The notes under the pieces were generated by a model. It saw only the letters and a program-made list of their open reading frames with translations. It was not told the origin of the DNA and ran no database searches. Of a DNA stretch of 64,000 nt, positions 25,670 to 33,833 are shown in pieces (position 1 is the stretch's first letter; every line of letters begins with the position of its first letter). The stretch covers positions 682,003 through 746,002 of the forward strand of contig NZ_LNAL01000006.1 in the NCBI RefSeq assembly GCF_001483135.1, given 5' to 3'. Source of the stretch: Solirubrum puertoriconensis. GTDB taxonomy: Bacteria; Bacteroidota; Bacteroidia; Cytophagales; Hymenobacteraceae. The position numbers were made by a program, and so were the translations under genes.

Positions 25670-25923
25670 AACGGGGAGAAAGGTGAGTAGCGGAATGGCG
25701 AACTAAGCTTGGCCCGGTAGTAGGCACTGTGGTTCACCATCCCGCTAGTTCACAAGTAGAGCAGAGCAGCAGCAGGGCTCCCAAGTTCGGGGAAATGCTG
25801 GGGGAATGCAGGTTTGGGTTCCCCGCCGCGCTCATGGCAGCGAACATCTACCGTTAATCGTTTACCGGCTCGGGCGGGATGTAGGAACGGGAATGCAGCC
25901 CGTAAACGATCAACGACAGATGC
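25670..25923. other. Wide paaA-paaB spacer with inverted repeat
   Basis: 254 bp without a gene inside the paa operon. Near paaA, ATCGTTTAC (25857-25865) and GTAAACGAT (25902-25910) form a 9-bp inverted repeat with a 36-nt centre, and a few neighbouring bases also pair. It could be an RNA stem that slows decay or partly ends transcription after paaA, changing the PaaA:PaaB ratio. No promoter element was found for paaB. Confidence 0.4.
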
Positions 25924-26922
25924 TTAGGCCAGAGGCCGCACGTGTTTGGCGGCTTGCTGCTTGGCCTGCAAAGCCCGGCGAACCCAGGCTCCGTTTTCTT
26001 CGGCGGCGCGGCGCACCGCCAAGCGTTCTTTGTTGCAGGGGCCGTCGCCGTTAATCACGCGGCGTAGCTCGTCCCAATCCGGCTCGGTGTATTCCCACTT
26101 GCCGGTTTCTTCGTTCTTGCGCAGCTTGGGGTCGGGAATGGTAAGGCCGATTTCCAAGATTTTCGGCACATACATGTCGAGAAACTGCTGGCGGCAATCG
26201 TCGTTCGAGGCCATCTTCACCTTCCAGCGCATCAGAATTTCGGTGTGCTGGCTCATCTTATCGGCCGGCCCGAAGAACGTCATGATAGGCGGCCACCAAC
26301 GGTTCAGTGCCTCTTGCATCATGCGACGCTGCGTGGGCGTGCCGGTGGCCATGTGCACCACGGCATCGTGGCCGTACTTCAGGTGGAACGACTCCTCGGC
26401 GCAAATCCGCTCCAGGGCGCGGCAGTAGGGGCCGTACGAGCCTTTGGCGTTGGCCATCTGGTTTACGATGGCGCCCGCGTCGATCAGCCACGAAATCACG
26501 TTCGAGTCGGCCCAGGTTGGCGTGGGGTAGTTAAAGACGTTAGAGTACTTCGACTTGCCGTTGATCAGGTCCGTAATCATTTCCTCGCGCGTCTTACCTA
26601 GGGTTTCGGCCGCCGAGTACAGCAGCTGGGCGTGGCCCACCTCATCCTGCACTTTGGCCATTTGGGCCATTTTGCGGCGGAAACCCGGCGCGCGGGTAAT
26701 CCAAGTACCCTCCGGCAACGAACCGATGATTTCGGAGTGTGCGTGCTGCTCAATCATCCGAATGAGCTGCTTGCGGTACAGAGCCGGCATGTAGTCGTCG
26801 GGCTCGATTTTCTCGCCGCGGGCAATACGGGCCTCAAACTCGGCCAGCAGTTGCGGGTCTTCGTTTTCGAGGCCAGTCGGAGCCTGCGCCGGAATATCGT
26901 GGGTGCTGACGGAACCGTACAT
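25924..26922 (-). CDS. paaA: Phenylacetyl-CoA epoxidase catalytic subunit PaaA
   Basis: 332 residues. PaaA is the diiron oxygenase that converts phenylacetyl-CoA to its ring-1,2-epoxide, committing the aromatic ring to breakdown. Diiron ligands are visible in [21 protein letters not shown] and [12 protein letters not shown]. The N-terminus (about 24-45) carries the usual [13 protein letters not shown]. The C-terminal [17 protein letters not shown] and [12 protein letters not shown] are also typical. It is 30 bp downstream of the tetR gene, so expression is tied to that promoter. Confidence 0.97.
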   Translation of the reverse strand: MYGSVSTHDIPAQAPTGLENEDPQLLAEFEARIARGEKIEPDDYMPALYRKQLIRMIEQHAHSEIIGSLPEGTWITRAPGFRRKMAQMAKVQDEVGHAQLLYSAAETLGKTREEMITDLINGKSKYSNVFNYPTPTWADSNVISWLIDAGAIVNQMANAKGSYGPYCRALERICAEESFHLKYGHDAVVHMATGTPTQRRMMQEALNRWWPPIMTFFGPADKMSQHTEILMRWKVKMASNDDCRQQFLDMYVPKILEIGLTIPDPKLRKNEETGKWEYTEPDWDELRRVINGDGPCNKERLAVRRAAEENGAWVRRALQAKQQAAKHVRPLA

Positions 26923-26952
26923 GGTATATGAAATGAGTGGTTACAAAAGGAA

Positions 26953-27540
26953 TTACTTGGCCAAACCGCCCAGCAGCTGATCGGTTAAGCGCTCGGCAAT
27001 TTGATCGGGCCCGAGCTTGCCGTCTTTGCGGTACCAGTTGGGCAACCACGTTAGGCTGGCAAACAGGGTAAGCGCCGCAAAAGCGGGGTCGGGAGTTTGC
27101 AGCTCGCCGGCTTCTACACCACGCGCAATCAGCTCGCGGTAAGCAGCCTCGTAGCTGTGACGCAGCTTCAGAAATTCCGAAAGGGCCGGCTCGCTGAGGT
27201 GGCGCCACTCGTGCAGAAACACTACCGAGGCATCGGCATCGTGAATGAGCACGCGCACGTGGCTTTCGATGGCGCGGCGCAGCTGCGTAGCCGCCGAAGC
27301 CGAGGCATCGGCCGTGGCCTGGCGCAAGCCGGCCATAAATTCATCGGCCAGCCGGAAGCAAATGCGGTGCAGGATTTCCTCCTTCGAGCGGATGTGCGAG
27401 TAAATGCTACCCGCCTCGATACCTAGGGCCGCTGCCAACTCGCGCATGCTGGTAGCAGCATACCCACGCCGACGAAACAGGGCCGTAGCCGTTTGGTCGA
27501 TCTGGGCTTTGCGCGAAAGGGTAGGAGCCGTAGTTTCCAT
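26953..27540 (-). CDS. TetR-family regulator, probable repressor of the paa genes
   Basis: 195 residues. The N-terminal helix-turn-helix is classic: ALFRRRGYAATSMRELAAALG followed by IEAGSIYSHIRSKEEIL. The C-terminal helices form the ligand-binding and dimer domain. It is the first gene of the paaABCD operon, and a 6+2+6 inverted repeat sits in the spacer of the operon promoter, with a matching one upstream of paaE. By analogy with PaaR-type regulators the ligand may be phenylacetyl-CoA, but this is inference. Autoregulation is likely because the operator precedes its own gene. Confidence 0.9.
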   Translation of the reverse strand: METTAPTLSRKAQIDQTATALFRRRGYAATSMRELAAALGIEAGSIYSHIRSKEEILHRICFRLADEFMAGLRQATADASASAATQLRRAIESHVRVLIHDADASVVFLHEWRHLSEPALSEFLKLRHSYEAAYRELIARGVEAGELQTPDPAFAALTLFASLTWLPNWYRKDGKLGPDQIAERLTDQLLGGLAK

Positions 27541-27556
27541 ATTTGCTATATGCTAA

Positions 27557-27587
27557 CAAATGTATGGTTCCTAACGTTCGTTAGCAA
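27557..27587 (-). promoter_or_regulatory. tetR-paaABCD promoter with embedded TetR operator
   Basis: On the minus strand, TTG (27585-27587 as CAA), exactly 20 nt, then TACATTTG (27557-27564 as CAAATGTA) is a full match to the Bacteroidota promoter. The start codon is at 27540, leaving only about 10 nt of leader. The inverted repeat CTAACG-TT-CGTTAG (27571-27584) fills the spacer next to the -33 box, the place for a TetR repressor. Confidence 0.8.
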
Positions 27588-27604
27588 GGCTGGGTTGCTT
27601 TTTT

Positions 27605-27618
27605 TGCAAACGATTGCA
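27605..27618. promoter_or_regulatory. LacI-type operator-like palindrome between tetR-paa and thiL
   Basis: TGCAAACGATTGCA differs by one base from the perfect palindrome TGCAAACGTTTGCA found at 62094-62107 near a LacI-family gene. It lies 17 bp upstream of the -33 box of the paa promoter. It could bring the paa operon under a LacI-type regulator, for example a catabolite response. The functional link is inference. Confidence 0.45.
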
Positions 27619-27787
27619 GAATGTGCTGCCGAGGTGCACTGAGCGTAAGGTAGGAAGTAATACAACCTGAACAATTATGTCCTAGGTGCGGCTGCTGGTT
27701 TTGCTGATTCTTCCTAGATAGTTCATGCAGCCAGCGGCTCAGGAGGGCTTTGCTAACACGTTTTCGCGCAAAACTGCTTACTCAGGC

Positions 27788-27795
27788 TACCTTTG
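27788..27795 (+). promoter_or_regulatory. -7 promoter element for thiL
   Basis: TACCTTTG is an exact TAnnTTTG, 27 nt before the ATG at 27823. No clear -33 TTTG is seen at the right distance. Confidence 0.55.
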
Positions 27796-27822
27796 CGGCC
27801 CTTGCACCGTAGTGCTACCGTT

Positions 27823-28866
27823 ATGTCAGAACAAGTCACCCCGCTTAATCAAGTCGGCGAAATCGGCCTGATTCGCCTGATTCAAGATACCATCACCCTG
27901 CACCAGCCCAGCACCGTGCTCGGCATCGGCGACGATGCAGCCATTATTGCGCCGCCCGCCGAGCACGAAGTGGTCGTCAGCACCGATTTGCTCGTGGAAG
28001 GGGTGCACTTCGACCTGATGTTCTGCCCGCTTAAGCATCTAGGGTACAAGGCCGTGGCCGTGAACGTGTCGGACATTGCCGCCATGAACGCGCTGCCTAC
28101 CCAAATTACCGTGAGCCTGGCTTTACCGGCGCGCTTTTCGGTTGAGGCCGTGCAGGAGTTCTACGAAGGCGTGCGCTTGGCCAGCGAGGCGTACCGCGTG
28201 GATGTTATCGGAGGTGATACCACCGCTTCGCGCGCCGGCTTGGTTATTTCCGTAACCGCCATGGGCACGGTGGCCCGCGGCAAAGCCGTGCGCCGCAGCG
28301 GGGCTAAGGTCAACGACCTCATCTGCGTAACCGGCGACCTAGGCGGCGCCTACCTTGGCCTGCAAATTCTGGAACGCGAAAAGCAGGCCTACCTAGCCGA
28401 CCCCGAAACGCAGCCCAACCTAGCCGCTTACGAGTACGTGGTGCAGCGCCAGCTTCGGCCCGAAGCCCGTATGGACGTGGTGCACATGCTGCACGACATG
28501 GAGGTAACGCCCACCAGCATGATTGATATTTCCGACGGGCTTGCTTCCGAAATCATGCACCTGTGCTCGGCCTCGGGCGTTGGCGCCACCATCTTCTCCG
28601 ACCGCTTGCCCGCCGACCAGCAGGTGTACGACGTAGCCGACGAGTTCCGCCTCGATCCGGTGATGTGCGTGCTCAACGGCGGCGAAGACTACGAGTTGCT
28701 CTTTACGGTACCGCTCACCGATTTCGACAAGATCAAGAACCACCCCGACATTACCATTATCGGCAAAATAACCGAAGCCTCGGAAGGTGCGATTTTGGCT
28801 ACCAAGGGCGGCAACGCCGTACCGCTGCGGGCGCAGGGTTGGTCGCACTTCGGCAAGCAGCAGTAA
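27823..28866 (+). CDS. thiL: Thiamine-monophosphate kinase
   Basis: 347 residues from ATG 27823 (MSEQVTPLNQVGEIGLI). The frame reaches back to 27793, but the -7 element lies there. ThiL phosphorylates thiamine monophosphate to thiamine diphosphate, the active cofactor. Signatures: VLGIGDDAAII near the N-terminus (metal and substrate Asp pair), STDLLVEGVHFD, KAVAVNVSDIAAMNA, GGDTTAS and MIDISDGLASE, with NGGEDYELLF near the C-terminus. Length is normal. A 42-bp palindrome ends the unit. It is divergent from the tetR-paa operon. Confidence 0.95.
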   Translation: MSEQVTPLNQVGEIGLIRLIQDTITLHQPSTVLGIGDDAAIIAPPAEHEVVVSTDLLVEGVHFDLMFCPLKHLGYKAVAVNVSDIAAMNALPTQITVSLALPARFSVEAVQEFYEGVRLASEAYRVDVIGGDTTASRAGLVISVTAMGTVARGKAVRRSGAKVNDLICVTGDLGGAYLGLQILEREKQAYLADPETQPNLAAYEYVVQRQLRPEARMDVVHMLHDMEVTPTSMIDISDGLASEIMHLCSASGVGATIFSDRLPADQQVYDVADEFRLDPVMCVLNGGEDYELLFTVPLTDFDKIKNHPDITIIGKITEASEGAILATKGGNAVPLRAQGWSHFGKQQ

Positions 28867-28880
28867 CACTTGAATAATTA

Positions 28881-28922
28881 CAATGAAAAAGCCCGCGGCA
28901 GCTGCCGCGGGCTTTTTCATTG
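28881..28922. terminator. 42-bp perfect palindrome terminator after thiL
   Basis: Perfect, loopless inverted repeat with 21-bp arms (28881-28901 and 28902-28922). The core GCCCGCGGCAG is GC-rich and the edges carry A5 and T5, so it can end transcripts from both sides. It separates thiL from a convergent hypothetical gene. Confidence 0.9.
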
Positions 28923-28936
28923 TTGGGTACCTAGGG

Positions 28937-29311
28937 TTAGTCTTCGGGGTAAGGCACGAACACGAACTTCGTGAACTCGCCATCGACCACGAACAGACAG
29001 CAGAACTCGTCGGCGTCTTTGTACGCGCGCTCAAAGTCGTCGATGTGCTCGGGCGAAATGACGCCTTGCTGCACAAAAATGTCGAGGTACGAGGCCAGTA
29101 CGTACCACTCGGTTTCCATCTCGTCGGGCGAGATGAGCAGCGAACCGAAGGGCACCGGGATGCGCGCAAACACGAAGATGGGGTGCTTCGAAATGTCGCG
29201 GCGGCGAATTTGGTACGAGGCTTCTTTGAGGGTGTCGGCTACTACAGCAAAATCCTTGGTGATGGTGCCGAGGTATTTGCCGCTCAGCTCGGGGTCGTTG
29301 GCGTAATCCAT
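28937..29311 (-). CDS. Conserved hypothetical protein
   Basis: 124 residues from ATG 29311 (MDYANDPELSGKYLG). The longer frame to 29452 overlaps the next gene and looks unlike a real N-terminus. I do not recognise the family. It is soluble and acidic, with no signal peptide or membrane segment. The sequence alternates helices and strands and ends FVVDGEFTKFVFVPYPED. It is the last gene before the palindrome and starts 34 bp after the acyltransferase stop, so the two may share a transcript. Confidence 0.75.
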   Translation of the reverse strand: MDYANDPELSGKYLGTITKDFAVVADTLKEASYQIRRRDISKHPIFVFARIPVPFGSLLISPDEMETEWYVLASYLDIFVQQGVISPEHIDDFERAYKDADEFCCLFVVDGEFTKFVFVPYPED

Positions 29312-29345
29312 GGTCAGTAAAAAAGCTCGGGGCTTGAGGTTCGGG

Positions 29346-30446
29346 TTAAACAGCCTTTTGGTACGCAGGCTTCGGGGCAAAGCGGTCGGCCACTTTTTTG
29401 CCCAGCCGTATGGCCGGCCGCTCCACCAAAATGTTAAAGATGGTAGATGCAATCAAGGTTCCGACCACCACAAAGGCCAGCAGCACCCAGTACACGCGCC
29501 GCTCGCCGCCGATAAGCGAAGCGAGGTAATCCCAGCGGTCCATCACGAAGATGACGAACAGCCAGTGCAGCAGGTAAAGGCTATACGAAATGCGACCTAG
29601 GAAAAGTAGCGGCCGGATAGTGAGCCAGCGCTGCAGCAGCGGTTGGTTGATGACAAGGGCCAAAATAGCACCCGCAGCCAACCCCGTAAAGTGAAACAAA
29701 TCGAGGCGGAACAAGCCCAGCCAGTAGTTTTGGATGTCGCCCAGGGGGTAAATGCGCGTAATGTGCCGGATGGAATACAGCGCGAAAATCAGCAGATAAA
29801 TGCCGTAGCGGTAGGGGTACCAGCGGGCTTTTTTGATGTCGTACTGCTCGATGTTGCGGAAATAATACGTGAGCAGCATGCCCAGCCCAAAGTGCAGTAC
29901 GGCCCAACTAAACGCGCCGGTGGCAAGGATAACCAGCAGTAAACTCACGAACATAACGCGGCTGTTGCGGAGCAGCAAGGCCAGGAAAGGCACAAGCAAC
30001 GACACCACCATTTCGACCTCGAGCGTCCAGGCCGGCAGGTACAAATCGTGCTTGCCCCTGATCAGCAAAGCCTCTTCAACCCAATGGGTTTCGTTGGTAA
30101 CAAATTGGCGCACCAGCAGCCCTAGGTCGTCGGCGCGGTGGTTGTAGAGGTAGTACAAACCCAGTGCGGCCAGAAACGGCACGTACAAGCGCACAACGCG
30201 GTTGAGCACGTACTGCCGAAAGTGGGCACCGTCGATTTTCACCGATTCGTCGGGGTGGAAGTATTTCCACGAAAGCACCAAGCCGCTGAGCACGAAAAAC
30301 AGCGAAACCGCATCGCTGCCGTTGAACACCATCGAGCCCAGTTTGTAACCCAGGGTTTCGCCCCAGCGCCAACCAATAAAGTGATAAATCATTACGGAAA
30401 AGGCAGCTAAGCCCCTCACGCTATCCAGATACTCAACTCGCCGCAT
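29346..30446 (-). CDS. Acyltransferase family 3 (OafA/YrhL-like) membrane protein
   Basis: 366 residues. The family moves acetyl or other acyl groups onto sugars of O-antigen, capsule or other extracytoplasmic glycans. The N-terminus RRVEYLDSVRGLAAFSVMIYH with the conserved Arg and His is diagnostic, and about ten hydrophobic helices follow, including SDAVSLFFVLSGLVLS. It lacks the extra SGNH domain. The substrate cannot be inferred from the neighbours. The C-terminal part ends in a short basic tail. Confidence 0.9.
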   Translation of the reverse strand: MRRVEYLDSVRGLAAFSVMIYHFIGWRWGETLGYKLGSMVFNGSDAVSLFFVLSGLVLSWKYFHPDESVKIDGAHFRQYVLNRVVRLYVPFLAALGLYYLYNHRADDLGLLVRQFVTNETHWVEEALLIRGKHDLYLPAWTLEVEMVVSLLVPFLALLLRNSRVMFVSLLLVILATGAFSWAVLHFGLGMLLTYYFRNIEQYDIKKARWYPYRYGIYLLIFALYSIRHITRIYPLGDIQNYWLGLFRLDLFHFTGLAAGAILALVINQPLLQRWLTIRPLLFLGRISYSLYLLHWLFVIFVMDRWDYLASLIGGERRVYWVLLAFVVVGTLIASTIFNILVERPAIRLGKKVADRFAPKPAYQKAV

Positions 30447-30560
30447 GTAGTAGCGCCATTCACGATTACAGCCAGCAACTAACCACCGGCAGGTTTATTC
30501 AAACAAAACTCGTGAGAATTTTCGGCATCCAACGAGTGACGCCGTGCACTGCATACGCTC

Positions 30561-31631
30561 TCAGAATGCCCGATAGGTAACCGGCGCTGTAACCGGGGCA
30601 TGCGTGGTGGTTTCGGCTAGTACAGCGTTGATGGCCTGCGCCACCACGTCGGGGTGGTCTTCGGGGGTGAAGTGCCTGGCGCCGGGTATGCAGGTAAAGT
30701 CGGTTTTCAGATCAGTGGCCAGCCGCTGGCCCGAGTCAGGACTTAGTATGTCTTTTTGGCCCCAAACCACGCGGGCGGGCACGGTTACCTGCGGCAGATC
30801 GGAGGCAATGTTGAGCGTGTCGAGGTTGTTTACGCTGCGTACCTGGTCGGCAAAGGCGGCTGGCCCAAACGGTTGCCCATAGGGCTGTGCGTGCAGCCTG
30901 GCCGACTCCTGCCGGCGCCACTCATGCTTATCACCTAGGGCCAAAATGGCCTTGCGTAGCCAACCCTTGACGATGACGGGTGGCATTTTCTCAATCAAAC
31001 CGCTTGACTTTTGCGCCGCCAAAATGGGCGGCACAGGCCAGTTGTCGTATGCTACGCAATCGGCCAGCACTATGCCAGCACACACTTCGGGGTAGAGCGT
31101 GGCCATGCGCTGCACCACGCCACCGCCTAGGTCGTGTCCCACAAAAACGGCCTTGGTAATCTGCTCGTGCTGCAGCCACAGGTACAGGTACTCGGCCTGT
31201 CGGGCCACCGAAATGTTGCGCCCCAGGCCCGCTTGCATCGACCAACCGTAGCCCACCATCTCCCAAGCCAAGCACCGAACACCCGGGCGCACTACCTCGG
31301 GTATCACATAGCGCCACAACCTAGGGTTCGTGGGCAGCCCGTGCACCAGCACAACGGTATGCTCCGCGTTGGGCTCGCCGTGTTCTTCCCAGCGCATCTG
31401 CATGCCGTTGATGTGGGCGGCGCGCACCAGCTCGGGTGCTGCGTGCGGATCGGGGTTGAGCAGGTGCCGCTTGGGCTTATTGCGCAATGCCTCCACAAAT
31501 TGCCAGCCGGCTGCAGCCGCAAATGCCCAGCGCCAGCGGTTGTTGCGGGGCAGCAGCAAAGCGGAGGCTGCGGCGGCGCCAGCTAACAGCACATGACTAG
31601 TGCGGCTCGAAGAAGTAGTGCGCTTGGTCAT
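30561..31631 (-). CDS. Alpha/beta-fold hydrolase (haloalkane dehalogenase/epoxide hydrolase-like)
   Basis: 356 residues from ATG 31631 (MTKRTTSSSRTSHVL); the frame open to 31739 crosses a terminator hairpin. An N-terminal hydrophobic segment (about 12-45) may anchor the protein. The core shows VVLVHGLPTNPRLWR (oxyanion loop), the nucleophile elbow VGHDLGGG with Asp (about residue 167) as the nucleophile, as in dehalogenases and epoxide hydrolases rather than Ser esterases, WGQKDILSPDSG with the acid, and the catalytic His in GARHFTPEDHP. The substrate is unknown. Confidence 0.85.
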   Translation of the reverse strand: MTKRTTSSSRTSHVLLAGAAAASALLLPRNNRWRWAFAAAAGWQFVEALRNKPKRHLLNPDPHAAPELVRAAHINGMQMRWEEHGEPNAEHTVVLVHGLPTNPRLWRYVIPEVVRPGVRCLAWEMVGYGWSMQAGLGRNISVARQAEYLYLWLQHEQITKAVFVGHDLGGGVVQRMATLYPEVCAGIVLADCVAYDNWPVPPILAAQKSSGLIEKMPPVIVKGWLRKAILALGDKHEWRRQESARLHAQPYGQPFGPAAFADQVRSVNNLDTLNIASDLPQVTVPARVVWGQKDILSPDSGQRLATDLKTDFTCIPGARHFTPEDHPDVVAQAINAVLAETTTHAPVTAPVTYRAF

Positions 31632-31744
31632 AAAGGCATCAACGTTTGGGTGGCACACGCTTCGCGGCATCAAAGCATTTGCTGATGTACGCCAAGATGG
31701 ATGCGTAGTTGGTGCTTTTAAACCTTGTCTGCATTTCAAGCAAA

Positions 31745-31778
31745 AAGCCCGGGCACTTCTGAAGAGGTGCCCGGGCTT
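31745..31778 (-). terminator. Terminator after the low-GC membrane protein gene
   Basis: 12-bp perfect GC-rich stem (31745-31756 with 31767-31778). On the minus strand it is followed by a T5 run, so it acts on the gene at 31809-32204. Confidence 0.8.
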
Positions 31779-31808
31779 AAGCTATTGGTAAGTCGAAAGA
31801 GAGCTAGT

Positions 31809-32204
31809 CTAAGGCCTGGAAAACTTCCACATCCTAGGGAATAGTAAGCCAAAGACAAGCCCGATTATGGCTGATTCGGCAAACACCACAATGGTGAAAG
31901 TGCCCGACCCTAAAAGAGCCCAACCTATTAATAAAGTGAAACTGCCTAAAGCATACAGTACTGACGCTATTGCAAACCTCATGAGACTCGAAGAGCGGCA
32001 GAACCTGCAAATGAGCTTTTCCGGCAATTGGATGAACAAGCCATTGGCCAACATCACAAAAATGAAAGACCAACTGGCTACGACAACTGTGTCAAGTGAC
32101 CTTAAGTTGGCATAACAAACCAAAGAGCTAGCCCCATGAAAAAAGATAGCAACGGCCCAACCTGCTACTAGTGCTAAGGTTGAAGCCAGTGTATAGCTTT
32201 TCAT
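31809..32204 (-). CDS. Hypothetical four-helix membrane protein of lower GC content
   Basis: 131 residues. The family is not recognised. Four hydrophobic segments can be read: about 6-23 (LASTLALVAGWAVAIFF), 41-60 (VVASWSFIFVMLANGLFIQL), 75-98 and 103-124 (FTIVVFAESAIIGLVFGLLF). The short loops are basic or polar. Its base composition is clearly richer in A+T than the genes around it, with AT-ending codons, suggesting recent arrival. It has its own terminator and lies between an alpha/beta hydrolase and rlmD. Confidence 0.75.
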   Translation of the reverse strand: MKSYTLASTLALVAGWAVAIFFHGASSLVCYANLRSLDTVVVASWSFIFVMLANGLFIQLPEKLICRFCRSSSLMRFAIASVLYALGSFTLLIGWALLGSGTFTIVVFAESAIIGLVFGLLFPRMWKFSRP

Positions 32205-32223
32205 AGTGCAAGCCAGCAGTTGA

Positions 32224-33636
32224 CTACTTCAGCTCCAGCAATACCACGTTCTCCACGTGGTGGGTGTGCGGGAACATATCCACCGGCTGCACACGGGTTA
32301 CCCGGTAGGTGTCGGCCAGCAACTCTAGGTCGCGGGCCTGGGTGGCGGGGTTGCAGCTCACGTACACGATGCGCGGGGCGCGCAGCTCAATGAGGCGATT
32401 TACCACATCCACGTGCATACCGGCGCGGGGCGGGTCGGTGATGATGACGTCGGGGCGACCGTGCTCGTCGGTAAAGTCCTTGGTCAGCACGTCCTTCATG
32501 TCGCCGGCGTAGAACTTGGTGTTCCGCACGCCGTTGATTTCCGAGTTCAGCTTGGCGTCTTCAATGGCCTGCGCCACGTACTCTACACCAATCACCTCGC
32601 GGGCCTGCTTGGCTACGAAGTTGGCAATGGTGCCGGCGCCGGTGTACAGATCGTACACTAGCTCCGAGCCGGTAAGACCAGCAAAGTCGCGGGCAATCTT
32701 GTACAGCTCGTAGGCTTGCTCGGAGTTGGTCTGATAGAACGACTTCGGCCCCACCCGGAAGCGCAAGCCTTCCATTTCCTCGTGGATGTAGGGCAGGCCC
32801 TTGTAGCACACCACCTCCAGGCCGTCGAGCGAGTCGTTGCCCTTGTCGTTGAGCACGTAGTTCATCGACGTGATTTCGGGGAACAGCTCCAGCAGGTGGT
32901 CCAGGATTACCGGTATCATCTGGTGCTGGCGGTAGAACGCGGCCACCACCATGATTTCGCCGGTGCTCTTGGCCGTGCGAATGGTAAGGGTGCGCAGCAG
33001 CCCGGTGTGCTTCATCAGGTTGCCGAAGCGCAGGTTGTTGGTGCGCGCATAGTCGCGGAACGCCAAGCGAATCTGGTTGCTCGGGTCGGGCTGCAGCCAG
33101 CAATGCTGAATGTCGATGATCTTATCGAAGCGCGAGGGCAGGTGGTAGCCCAGCACGCGGCGGTCGTACTGCTGCGATTCGTCGGCAATCTGCTCCGAAG
33201 TCAGCCAGCCGTTATAGCTGAAGGTGTACTCCAGCTTGTTGCGGTAGTAGGTGGTTTCCTTCGAACCTAGGATGGGCATAATCTCGGGCAGCTCAACCTT
33301 GCCGATGCGCTGCAGCGTGTCCTCAACCTGCTGCTGCTTGTACTGCAGCTGGGTTTCGTAGCCTAGGTGCTGCCACTTGCAGCCGCCGCAGGTGCCGAAG
33401 TGCAGGCAGAAAGGCTGCACGCGTAGCTCCGAGTACTTGTGGAAGTGTACGGGTACAGCCTCCAGAAAGCTCTTTTTCGACTTGGTGATGCGCAGGTCGA
33501 CCACGTCGCCGGGCGCCACGCCCGACACGAAAATGACGAGGTTGTTGTGGCGCACAAGGCATTTGCCCTCGGCTACCATGTCTTGTATTACCACTTCGCG
33601 GAGGTCCTCCGCGGGGATCTTCTTCGGATTGGGCAT
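32224..33636 (-). CDS. rlmD: 23S rRNA (uracil-C5)-methyltransferase RlmD-like
   Basis: 470 residues from ATG 33636 (MPNPKKIPAEDLREV); 10 extra codons in the open frame would sit on the promoter. It methylates C5 of a uridine in 23S rRNA (U1939 in E. coli) using SAM. An N-terminal TRAM domain (about 10-70) is followed by a 4Fe-4S motif with C77, C83 and C86 (CLHFGTCGGCKWQH), the SAM-binding VYDLYTGAGTIANF, DPPRAGMH, and the catalytic Cys in YVSCNPATQARDL (about residue 427). Length and order match RumA/RlmD. TrmA or RlmC paralogues are less likely given the TRAM domain and cluster. Confidence 0.9.
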   Translation of the reverse strand: MPNPKKIPAEDLREVVIQDMVAEGKCLVRHNNLVIFVSGVAPGDVVDLRITKSKKSFLEAVPVHFHKYSELRVQPFCLHFGTCGGCKWQHLGYETQLQYKQQQVEDTLQRIGKVELPEIMPILGSKETTYYRNKLEYTFSYNGWLTSEQIADESQQYDRRVLGYHLPSRFDKIIDIQHCWLQPDPSNQIRLAFRDYARTNNLRFGNLMKHTGLLRTLTIRTAKSTGEIMVVAAFYRQHQMIPVILDHLLELFPEITSMNYVLNDKGNDSLDGLEVVCYKGLPYIHEEMEGLRFRVGPKSFYQTNSEQAYELYKIARDFAGLTGSELVYDLYTGAGTIANFVAKQAREVIGVEYVAQAIEDAKLNSEINGVRNTKFYAGDMKDVLTKDFTDEHGRPDVIITDPPRAGMHVDVVNRLIELRAPRIVYVSCNPATQARDLELLADTYRVTRVQPVDMFPHTHHVENVVLLELK

Positions 33637-33652
33637 TACTTGATTCACAATG

Positions 33653-33660
33653 CAAAGATA
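33653..33660 (-). promoter_or_regulatory. -7 promoter element for rlmD
   Basis: CAAAGATA on the plus strand reads TATCTTTG on the minus strand, an exact TAnnTTTG, 17 nt from the start codon. A matching -33 box is not evident. Confidence 0.55.
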
Positions 33661-33781
33661 GACCAAGCAGAGCTGCCGATTTTTGGCGGAGCTACGATTT
33701 CCTAGCTAACACATGCACTGTTATTTAGCTATGGCCAATGAGCCTCTCATGCTTCATGCTACCTAGGCTCTTGCTACCAAT

Positions 33782-33815
33782 AAAAAAGCCGCTCCGGTTA
33801 CGGAGCGGCTTTTTT
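33782..33815. terminator. Terminator after the giant T9SS type B protein gene
   Basis: 15-bp perfect stem (33782-33796 with 33801-33815), GTTA loop, with A6 and T6 edges. It lies just after the stop of the 33834-38015 gene on the minus strand and could act in both directions. Confidence 0.92.
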
Positions 33816-33833
33816 CCTGATGAGCAGTAAATG

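Noticed and set aside
28883-29320. 145-codon plus-strand frame over the thiL terminator
   Set aside because: It begins inside the 42-bp palindrome and runs opposite a conserved hypothetical gene; there is no plausible start region.
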